The notes under the pieces were generated by a model, which was not told the origin of the DNA, did not search any database, and worked only from the letters and a program-made list of their open reading frames with translations. The position numbers and the translations under genes were made by a program. 64,000 bases of DNA from JAKFWF01 sp031429105 (GTDB taxonomy: Bacteria > Pseudomonadota > Alphaproteobacteria > Rhizobiales > Hyphomicrobiaceae), in the NCBI GenBank assembly GCA_031429105.1, contig JANOYV010000144.1, forward strand, positions 34,311 through 98,310, read 5' to 3'. This document shows positions 1 through 7,191 of this stretch, piece by piece. Every line of letters starts with the position of its first letter. Position 1 is the first letter of the stretch.

Positions 1-109
1 CCTTGGTGCCAAGCAGCACCCAGTTATCATTGCCTTGTTGGGCTTCAGCGGTGGCGACGACGCCAGCTGCGGCCATGGCAAGGAACGCCACGAACAGCCT
101 CCGAAACAT
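1..109 (-). CDS. Exported protein, N-terminal part only
   Basis: The gene runs off the left edge of the window. The 36 visible residues begin MFRRLFVAFLAMAAAG and continue as a hydrophobic segment ending in an AEAQ-type signal peptidase I site, so the product is exported to the periplasm or beyond. After the cleavage site the chain reads DNWVLLGTK. The ATG at 107-109 follows a good ribosome binding site (AAGGGAG about 8 bases upstream on the minus strand). A GAAGCC/GGCTTC hairpin at 135-149 lies in its leader. The visible part is too short to name a family. Confidence 0.7.
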   Translation of the reverse strand, partial: MFRRLFVAFLAMAAAGVVATAEAQQGNDNWVLLGTK

Positions 110-361
110 GATTAGAACTCCCTTCTGGAACTACGAAGCCCCCGGCTTCAGCCATTGGTGGTAAAGGAAAAGTAAAGTGAAAGGAAGGCCGCTTGCTGTC
201 GAAAGCCTAAACACCGATGCTTGAATACGTCTGTTGTCGTCAGGACGATTCCGCCGCACAGCGGATATGCAGCACAACGGAATTGCTTCAACTTGGCTCA
301 CGTTTTAGGAATGATGTCGGCGGCTGAGTAACTCTCTCAGCAAGGTGCGGGTGGGAATTAA

Positions 362-1783
362 ATGGCTTTGAACCTCGAAAAATCTAATGATCGCAAGGGT
401 GCAGAGGCAACGAAGACGGCGATTTCGATTTTGCGCCAACGGTTTGGCGAACGGCTGCAGACCGGGGAAGCGATCCGTCGGCAGCACGCCCACACCTTGA
501 CGTGGCTGCCTAATCAGCCGCCCGATGCTGTCGTGTGGGTCGACGATACGGCGGAGGTCTGTGAGATCGTAAAGCTGGCCAGCCAATATTGCGTGCCGAT
601 TATACCGTTTGGTGCTGGCACTTCGCTTGAGGGCCACACGAACGCGCCCGAGGGCGGCATTTCGATCGATTTTTCGAGAATGAACAAGATATTAGATGTC
701 AATGAACGTGATCTCGATTGCGTCGCCCAAGCTGGGGTCTCTCGCAAGGCCCTGAACGACTTTGTGCGTGACCGCGGTTTGTTTTTTTCGGTCGATCCCG
801 GTGCCGAAGACGCAACGCTTGGCGGTATGGCGGCCACGCGAGCATCTGGCACCAATGCAGTCAAATACGGAACGATGCGCGAGAACGTGCTCAGTTTAAC
901 AGCAGTTATGGCCGATGGATCGGTCGTTAAAACAGCCAGTCGCGCACGAAAGTCTTCGGCAGGTTACGACCTAACCAAGCTACTTGTGGGTTCTGAAGGG
1001 ACACTTGGTATTATTACTGAGGTAACCGTGCGATTATATGGTATTCCGGAACAAACTCTTGCTGCGGTTTGTACATTTGACAGTACGGAAGCTGCCTGCA
1101 ACACCGTTATACAATCCATTCAGCTTGGTTTGGGTGTCGCGCGCATGGAGTTGCTTGATGAGTTGATGGTAAAAGGCATTAACGCTTACTCGAAAATGAC
1201 TCTCGAAGAAAAGCCGACGCTCTTCCTTGAATTCCATGGCACGGCGGTCTCTGCCCGCGATCAGGTCGAGCAATTCCAGGCGATTGCCGAAAGCGAAGGC
1301 GCTCGAGGCTTCGTTTGGGCTGAGAAAGAGGAAGACCGTCGGCAACTCTGGAAGGCTCGGCACGATGTATATTGGGCAACCAAAGCACTGAGGCCCGGCG
1401 CTGAAGCAATTGCAACCGACGTTTGTGTTCCAATTTCGCGACTGGCTGAGTGCCTCCTCGAAACTCAAAAGGATATCGCTGCGTTCAATCTGATATCGCC
1501 GATTGCCGGCCACGTTGGTGATGGTAACTTCCATTGCCAGCCCTTGATCGATATGGGCAACCCTAAAGAAATTGCGGCTGCGAAGGAATTCCTGGGGCGT
1601 TTGTCAGATCGAGCGATCGCGATGGATGGCACCTGCACCGGTGAGCATGGCATTGGGCAAGGAAAGACGAAGTATCTTCTCGCTGAGCACGGTTCAGGGG
1701 TGGCGTTGATGCGCCAGATTAAGAAGGCACTTGACCCTCAAAACATTCTCAATCCCGGCAAAATACTGCCCGTTGAGGTTTAA
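362..1783 (+). CDS. FAD-binding oxidase, D-lactate dehydrogenase (cytochrome) / glycolate oxidase GlcD family
   Basis: A 473-residue flavoprotein predicted to oxidise a 2-hydroxy acid, most likely D-lactate, to the keto acid and pass electrons to the respiratory chain. Residues about 50-235 form the PCMH FAD-binding domain, with PFGAGTSLEG at 82-91 and the GSEGTLGIITE segment. The C-terminal FAD-oxidase domain carries HVGDGNFH at about 384-391 and CTGEHGIGQGK at about 425-435, both hallmarks of the family. Length is normal for D-lactate dehydrogenase (cytochrome). No signal peptide is present, so it is cytosolic or membrane-peripheral. It stands alone, about 110 bases before the alginate-like genes. 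Whether D-lactate, glycolate or 2-hydroxyglutarate is the real substrate cannot be told from sequence. Confidence 0.9.
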   Translation: MALNLEKSNDRKGAEATKTAISILRQRFGERLQTGEAIRRQHAHTLTWLPNQPPDAVVWVDDTAEVCEIVKLASQYCVPIIPFGAGTSLEGHTNAPEGGISIDFSRMNKILDVNERDLDCVAQAGVSRKALNDFVRDRGLFFSVDPGAEDATLGGMAATRASGTNAVKYGTMRENVLSLTAVMADGSVVKTASRARKSSAGYDLTKLLVGSEGTLGIITEVTVRLYGIPEQTLAAVCTFDSTEAACNTVIQSIQLGLGVARMELLDELMVKGINAYSKMTLEEKPTLFLEFHGTAVSARDQVEQFQAIAESEGARGFVWAEKEEDRRQLWKARHDVYWATKALRPGAEAIATDVCVPISRLAECLLETQKDIAAFNLISPIAGHVGDGNFHCQPLIDMGNPKEIAAAKEFLGRLSDRAIAMDGTCTGEHGIGQGKTKYLLAEHGSGVALMRQIKKALDPQNILNPGKILPVEV

Positions 1784-1894
1784 GTGCCGCCTGCAACGCA
1801 AAGTCATTGTTAACGACAGTATGTGAGAACGGAGGGGCGCGCGAAGCAATTGCATCGCGCTGACGTTCGAAGTGCGTCTGCGGGTACTTAGTAA

Positions 1895-3508
1895 ATGTCG
1901 GTAAAAGTCAAACGCGAGAGGGCTGACCAGCGGCGTCACCATCGCGTCACTGCGCCGATTTTCGTGACAATTGACGGTCATCGGCTGCGCGCAACTGACT
2001 GGAGCCTGGGCGGTCTGAAGATTGACGCTTTCCCCGGTCAATTACCGGAGGTTGGCAGCGAAGTTCTGCTGCAGTTGACACTACCCTTTCAGGGCTTCGA
2101 CGTTTCATTCGACGCCAAATCCGAGTGCATGCGCTCGGATGCCATCACCGGTATGTTTGCTGTCCGCTTCACCGTTTTGGGTGAGCGCGAACGCGAATTG
2201 ATGTCCCACTTCATTGAAGAGCTGATCCGCGGCTCGATGGTGAATGTCGAAGACACCATTCAACGCATTGACGTGCCCGTCACACCCGCAGCGCTACAGC
2301 CGGACGTAAGTCCTACATCGCAACTGCCCGTGCGCCGTTGGCCGGTCAAAACCGTCGCAATGACGACAATCTACGGAATCCTTGGCCTTGTCGTGTTCGG
2401 CTACACAGGATTGCTAGGCTACATCAATTTTTACCGCATGGAAGTGCAGACTGCGGTGATCTCGGCACCGATCGACACAGTCGCTGCCCAAGTCGATGGT
2501 CGCGTGGGCTGGACCAATAAAAAGCCAGGCGACGAAGTGAAGTCGGGCGACGTGATCTTGGACGTTCTCGACAACCAGCTGGAGCGCGAAATCGAGCTCG
2601 CCGAGATCGCGATCAAGGAGCGCAAGGCGCAACTTCTGTTCGCCAAGCAGCGTCATGCCGATGAGTTAGAGCGCATCAAGAGTTTCGCTGGCGTCGAGAT
2701 GAAAAATCTCGAACAGACGCGCGTAGAAGTGGAAAGCTTAGCTGCTCAGGCCAAGGCCGCAGAGCAACAGCTCGGCCGTCTGAAGTTCCTGCACAGCAAA
2801 GGGTTCACCACTGACACTTTGCTGGAAGCTGCTGAGAAGCAGTTCATCAGTCTGAAGAAGCTCCACGAGGGCAAACAAATTGAATTGAACGCGCGCGTCG
2901 AGCTGGCTGGCGATAATATTGGTAAGCGATTTTACAACGGCACGAACCTGATCGGCGATGTGGCTCAAACCGAAGCCCAGATTCGGCTTGCTGAACACGA
3001 AGTTGCAGTAACCCAGCAGAAGCATGGCGCGCTACTACATCACCGCGAACGGATGGCTGTTCGCGCGCCGTTCGACGGCAATATTCTCGACCTGCCGCGC
3101 GTCGACAAGGGGAGCGTTCGCCGAGGCGACATCATTGCGATTGTCGAACAGCGCCGCAGTCGTCAAGTGACTGCTTATCTCAATCAGGATGAAGTTTTAA
3201 AGATCGGCCTGGGCGATGAAGCGTCGGTGTTCGTACCAGCGCTTGGCGAAACGCTGAAAGCTCGTGTCTCGAAGATTGATCGCACATCTGGCTTTATTCA
3301 TGAGCAGGATCAGCGACAGACGCCTGGCTATAACTGGCGCGGCGCAACGGATCGATCGGCAAAGGTCACGATCACTTTTGAAGACACCAAGCGTGTCGCG
3401 GATCAAGACAAGTATCGATCCGGATTGCCGGTTGTCGTTATATTCCCGCAACGTTCGACGAACGCGCTTCTCACATCAATCAAGCAGAAATTCCTGATGT
3501 CGCTTTGA
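1895..3508 (+). CDS. alg44: Alg44-like c-di-GMP receptor: PilZ domain fused to membrane-fusion protein
   Basis: This 537-residue inner-membrane protein probably switches on the polymer synthase encoded next to it when c-di-GMP is high. The cytosolic N-terminus is a PilZ domain (about 10-110) with both c-di-GMP motifs visible: R13xxxR17 and D35xSxxG40. A single membrane span follows (about 152-178). The periplasmic part is HlyD-like: lipoyl half (about 188-225), a long helical hairpin (about 228-380), second lipoyl half (about 385-420) and a beta-barrel domain. Pseudomonas Alg44 has the same PilZ-TM-HlyD layout but, from memory, is about 390 residues, so the longer hairpin here is notable. It is followed within 50 bases by the Alg8-like synthase. 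The gene order alg44-alg8-algD differs from the Pseudomonas operon. Confidence 0.85.
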   Translation: MSVKVKRERADQRRHHRVTAPIFVTIDGHRLRATDWSLGGLKIDAFPGQLPEVGSEVLLQLTLPFQGFDVSFDAKSECMRSDAITGMFAVRFTVLGERERELMSHFIEELIRGSMVNVEDTIQRIDVPVTPAALQPDVSPTSQLPVRRWPVKTVAMTTIYGILGLVVFGYTGLLGYINFYRMEVQTAVISAPIDTVAAQVDGRVGWTNKKPGDEVKSGDVILDVLDNQLEREIELAEIAIKERKAQLLFAKQRHADELERIKSFAGVEMKNLEQTRVEVESLAAQAKAAEQQLGRLKFLHSKGFTTDTLLEAAEKQFISLKKLHEGKQIELNARVELAGDNIGKRFYNGTNLIGDVAQTEAQIRLAEHEVAVTQQKHGALLHHRERMAVRAPFDGNILDLPRVDKGSVRRGDIIAIVEQRRSRQVTAYLNQDEVLKIGLGDEASVFVPALGETLKARVSKIDRTSGFIHEQDQRQTPGYNWRGATDRSAKVTITFEDTKRVADQDKYRSGLPVVVIFPQRSTNALLTSIKQKFLMSL

Positions 3509-3550
3509 AGGAGTACGCAGTCGAAAACTCATGAATTGGCTGCCCAGCAG

Positions 3551-5251
3551 ATGGTGACACGCGACGATCGAGTTACGCTAGTTCAAACCGCCGTAAAGGC
3601 GAACGTGGCGACACGCCGTGAACACACGATTGGCTCCCGATGGCAGCCGACCCAAATGCCGCGGATGGCGCCTCGACCACTTGATCAGCGGTTGAATGAC
3701 CCCTCTGAGACGCTGTCGTTCGCTGAGAAGTGGTCGCCGCTCGTCCAGCTGAAGCTGATGATGTATTTCGGCTTCTGCTTCATCCTCCTATCGCTACTGC
3801 CCAATTCGATTTGGGATCCGACGGCGCATCAGTTTACCTTTGTTATCGGCATTCTCGGGATCTGGCGGTATGGCTGGTGGCTCAATCACTGGATCAGAGC
3901 CAAAATCTATGAACGGATAACCTATCCCCGCATTCGGGCGCGTGGCCAGGCTGTTTGGCAGTCCGGATGGCGGCCAGAACGTATCCACATCATGATGACG
4001 ACGTTTCGCGAGGCGCGAACGACGGCCGAAGCTGTTGTGCGTTCGATCTGCTGTGAAGTCCGTGCGACGGGGCGACCGGCCACCATTTGGCTTGGCTCGA
4101 GCGAACGCGAGGACGAGGAAACGCTGATCCGACATTTCAAGTTAGTCGGCAGTGATCTCGATATCGAGCTGCGCATCATCCGGCAGAATCAGCCTGGAAA
4201 GCGCATCGCCATCGCTTTGCTACTGCGGGCGATGTCGCGTGAAGGCTTGGGCACCAATGACATTGTCGCGTTCATGGATGGCGACTTTGTGCTGGATCAC
4301 GGGGCATTGACGAAGTGCCTGCCGCTGTTTGCCGTCGATCCAGAGCTGCACGCTGTTACCACTGACGAGGATGTCATCGTACATGGTCCGTGGTGGATGC
4401 AATCGTGGCTGTCGATGCGGTTCGCCCAGCGGCGGCTTGCCATGCAAAGCCATGCCTTATCGGGTCGTGTGCTGACATTGACGGGTCGCTTCTCCGTTTT
4501 CCGAGCAACGCACCTCGTCAGCCACGACTTCATACGGCTGCAAGAAGCAGACTTCCTCAATCATTGGCTGTGGGGGCAATTCCGATTTCTATCGGGTGAC
4601 GACAAGAGCACTTGGTATGCGCTCCTCAAGCACAACGTGAAAATGCTCTACGTACCCGATGCCTGTGGGTACACAATTGAAATCATCGAGGGCTCTGCCA
4701 AAAAGCGCATGGTTGAGAACCTTCGCCGCTGGTCAGGAAACATGCTGCGTAACGGTCAGCGCGCTATTGCACTTGGGCCGAAACGGATGCCGGTGTTCAT
4801 CTGGTGGTGCTGCGTGGACCAACGGCTCGCCATGTGGACGATGCTGTTTTCACCCATGCTGGCCTTCGCTGGCGGACTGAAATTGGGATTACCGTTTCTT
4901 ATTTCTTACGTGGTCTATATTGCCATCACGCGCGGACTACTGGCCATGGTGTTGTTTACATATGCCCATCGGGTTGATTTGAATTTCATCTGGACGCTTT
5001 ATATCAACCAGCTCGTCAATGCGATCGTTAAAGTTTATATGCTTTGGCGCTTGGCAAAACAGAAATGGACTAATCGTGGCAATCAGAAACAGGGTTTTTC
5101 TGGTCCAGGTTGGGTGGCGCAGGCACGTGAAGTTATGGCTTTATGGCTGACTATGCTGTCATTTGTCAGTATATTCCTAGTTGTCGTGATTTATACAAAG
5201 CTTGTGAATGTCCCAAGTTGGAGCTTTATAACTCTTATGCTGAATTCGTGA
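3551..5251 (+). CDS. alg8: Alg8-like glycosyltransferase family 2, polymannuronate (alginate) synthase catalytic subunit
   Basis: An inner-membrane processive GT2 enzyme expected to polymerise GDP-mannuronate and extrude the chain to the periplasm. Numbering from ATG 3551: membrane spans at about 67-87 and 95-115, a cytosolic GT domain with the DxD-like MDGD (242-245), TTDED (270-274), RFAQRR and VLTLTGRFSVFRA stretches, GDDKS (about 349-353) and LRRW (391-394), then several C-terminal spans. I recall the same RFAQR, TLTGR, GDDKS and GNMLRN blocks from Pseudomonas Alg8, which sets this apart from cellulose synthase. The start is uncertain: an in-frame TTG lies at 3536. A nine-codon reading frame (3531-3557, ATG to TGA) overlaps ATG 3551 and could couple translation, since the good AAGGAG at 3508-3513 sits too far from 3551. 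Confidence 0.85.
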   Translation: MVTRDDRVTLVQTAVKANVATRREHTIGSRWQPTQMPRMAPRPLDQRLNDPSETLSFAEKWSPLVQLKLMMYFGFCFILLSLLPNSIWDPTAHQFTFVIGILGIWRYGWWLNHWIRAKIYERITYPRIRARGQAVWQSGWRPERIHIMMTTFREARTTAEAVVRSICCEVRATGRPATIWLGSSEREDEETLIRHFKLVGSDLDIELRIIRQNQPGKRIAIALLLRAMSREGLGTNDIVAFMDGDFVLDHGALTKCLPLFAVDPELHAVTTDEDVIVHGPWWMQSWLSMRFAQRRLAMQSHALSGRVLTLTGRFSVFRATHLVSHDFIRLQEADFLNHWLWGQFRFLSGDDKSTWYALLKHNVKMLYVPDACGYTIEIIEGSAKKRMVENLRRWSGNMLRNGQRAIALGPKRMPVFIWWCCVDQRLAMWTMLFSPMLAFAGGLKLGLPFLISYVVYIAITRGLLAMVLFTYAHRVDLNFIWTLYINQLVNAIVKVYMLWRLAKQKWTNRGNQKQGFSGPGWVAQAREVMALWLTMLSFVSIFLVVVIYTKLVNVPSWSFITLMLNS

Positions 5252-5500
5252 GATACATAAAATTGTAGTGATGGATTTCAGCATACTCCCATCTCTTTTT
5301 GACACTCTGGCATCGAGCGACGACGGGAAGAGCAGTGGTCAGTATTGATCGTTGTTGAGGGCAAGAGGGTCACATCAGTTATTGGAGCCTCTTAATCGAG
5401 GGCAATAACGGAAAAGTGGCAACGACCAAACCCACGCGCGATGTGTGCGTCAACAGGTGACCCAGTGACTGGGTCCAGCGTATTGGGAGCGTCAATTCAA

Positions 5501-6913
5501 ATGATTATGTCTCAGGTGGGGACCGAGAACGCGCGTCAAGAAGGCGTGTTCGCGAATGCAAGCCTTCAACAAAAGCCGTCAATCAGCGTCATTGGGCTTG
5601 GCTATGTCGGAGCAGTGTCGATGGCGTGCCTCGCCCATCTTGGTTTTCGGATGGTTGGCGTGGATGTATCGCTCGACAAGGTGCGGGCAATCAAGGAAGG
5701 CCGGTCACCAATTGTTGAGGCCCGCCTGGGTGAGCTGTTGAAGGCTGGTGTTGATGACAACCTGATCGATGCCACTCAAAATCTGGTGGCAGCCGTTTTA
5801 GATACCGACGTTACCTTCATGTCGGTTGGCACGCCAACATCGCCGAACGGCGATTGCGATTTGACCTATGTGCGCCAGGCGAGCCGTGCGATTGGGCAGG
5901 CGCTTGCACTGAAGGCTGGTTACCACGTCGTTGTAATGCGTTGTTCGGTGCCGCCAGGTACAACCCTTGATGTCGTTGGTCCTGAGATCGAAGCTGCCTC
6001 GGGCAAGAAGCTGGGCATCGACTTTGGCGTCTGCTTCAACCCGGAGTTCCTCCGGGAAGGCGTTGCAGTCGCCGACTTCTACGATCCACCCAAAACGGTC
6101 GTCGGTTCCTCGGACAAGCGCTCTGAGGAAATCGTCTCACGGATCTACTCGGCCGTCGATAAGCGCATTCTGTTTGTGTCGATCGAAGCTGCCGAAATGG
6201 TGAAGTACGCCGATAACGTCTGGCATGCGACCAAGGTTGCCTTTGGCAATGAAATCGGCCGCCTTTGCAAGGCGCTTGAAATCGACAGTCACGAAGTGAT
6301 GAACGTTTTTGTCAAGGACACGAAGCTCAACTTGTCACCTTACTACCTGAAACCCGGCTTCGCATTCGGCGGTTCATGCTTGCCGAAGGAAGTCCGTGCT
6401 GTGGCACACCTGGCCCAAGATCTCGGTATAGAACTACCGCTCATCCAAAACCTGACGGCATCAAACGACCGTCACATCGCCCAGGCAGTCGAATTGCTGA
6501 AGCCCTTCGAAGGCCAGCGGATCGGTTTCCTGGGACTGACATTCAAGCCTGCAACCGATGACCTGCGCGAGAGCCCGACACTAGAGTTGATGGCGCGGCT
6601 GCAGGTCAAGGGTGAAACAATGTCGGCCTACGATCCTAATGTTGCCGAGGGTCCCCATTTGCAGAGCCAAATCGATTATGTGCGACATGCGTGTCCTGGA
6701 CAGGCCCAGCTCATGGATAAATTGAAAGAGCTATGTGTTGGCGATGCCGAAACAGTGATGAAAAATAGTGACGTAGTGGTTGTGTCGCACGGTACGGAAG
6801 AATTCCGACTGGCGGTAAAGAATAGATTGCCGCATGTCCATATCTTGGACCTTGCTCGACTATTCCCGACGTTGCCTCAAAATGACGAAACCTATCAAGG
6901 TATCGCCTGGTAA
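5501..6913 (+). CDS. algD: GDP-mannose 6-dehydrogenase (AlgD family)
   Basis: A cytosolic NAD-dependent enzyme that oxidises GDP-mannose in two steps to GDP-mannuronate, the activated sugar for alginate. The Rossmann motif SVIGLGYVGAV lies at about residues 29-39. The catalytic cysteine is in GGSCLPK (C293 from ATG 5501) and a conserved lysine is in EMVKYADN (K235). The blocks NVWHATKVAFGNEIG and LNLSPYYLKPGFAFGG match AlgD better than UDP-glucose dehydrogenases. ATG 5501 is chosen because GGGAG lies 11 bases upstream; ATG 5441 is also open and would add 20 residues without homology or a ribosome site. Its place after alg44 and alg8 supports an alginate-like product. No mannose isomerase or GDP-mannose pyrophosphorylase gene lies in the window. 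Confidence 0.88.
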   Translation: MIMSQVGTENARQEGVFANASLQQKPSISVIGLGYVGAVSMACLAHLGFRMVGVDVSLDKVRAIKEGRSPIVEARLGELLKAGVDDNLIDATQNLVAAVLDTDVTFMSVGTPTSPNGDCDLTYVRQASRAIGQALALKAGYHVVVMRCSVPPGTTLDVVGPEIEAASGKKLGIDFGVCFNPEFLREGVAVADFYDPPKTVVGSSDKRSEEIVSRIYSAVDKRILFVSIEAAEMVKYADNVWHATKVAFGNEIGRLCKALEIDSHEVMNVFVKDTKLNLSPYYLKPGFAFGGSCLPKEVRAVAHLAQDLGIELPLIQNLTASNDRHIAQAVELLKPFEGQRIGFLGLTFKPATDDLRESPTLELMARLQVKGETMSAYDPNVAEGPHLQSQIDYVRHACPGQAQLMDKLKELCVGDAETVMKNSDVVVVSHGTEEFRLAVKNRLPHVHILDLARLFPTLPQNDETYQGIAW

Positions 6914-6939
6914 TATTTACAATGCTGAGTTTGGATATA

Positions 6940-6965
6940 GATCGCGCAATTCGAATTGCGCGATC
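6940..6965. terminator. Perfect 26-bp palindrome after algD
   Basis: Two 13-base arms (GATCGCGCAATTC and its exact complement) with no spacer lie 27 bases after the algD stop. An RNA hairpin here would need to open its central bases. No long T-run follows on either strand, so this could be a terminator of weak type or a protein-binding site. Confidence 0.5.
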
Positions 6966-7191
6966 TTGCTGCATTTGACATTGAGTAACGAGTGTAAAAT
7001 TTAATGAAGCATGAAGTCAATCGAAACAAATTGAATTGAATTCGTTTTAATTTTTGATGACGTTCTGCACGGAGCTTTGAAAACTCTATGTCATCTTGGA
7101 ATTGAAGGGCGCATTGCGACTTTTCGTAATGCGTCGACGAAATTAAGCGTGGGATCCCATTTGTTGGGATAGTAACAGACAAGGATTTGCT
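6966..7191 (+). promoter_or_regulatory. AT-rich leader upstream of the first RTX gene
   Basis: This 226-base stretch is clearly richer in A and T than its surroundings and separates the algD hairpin from the first RTX gene. A TTGACA hexamer at 6975-6980 is followed by TAAAAT-like sequence, but the spacing of about 14 bases is short, so the promoter call is weak. AGGA about 8 bases before ATG 7192 is the ribosome site. Confidence 0.35.

Noticed and set aside
305..637. Minus-strand frame of 110 codons at the left end
   Set aside because: It overlaps the start of the FAD oxidase gene on the other strand and shows no features of its own.
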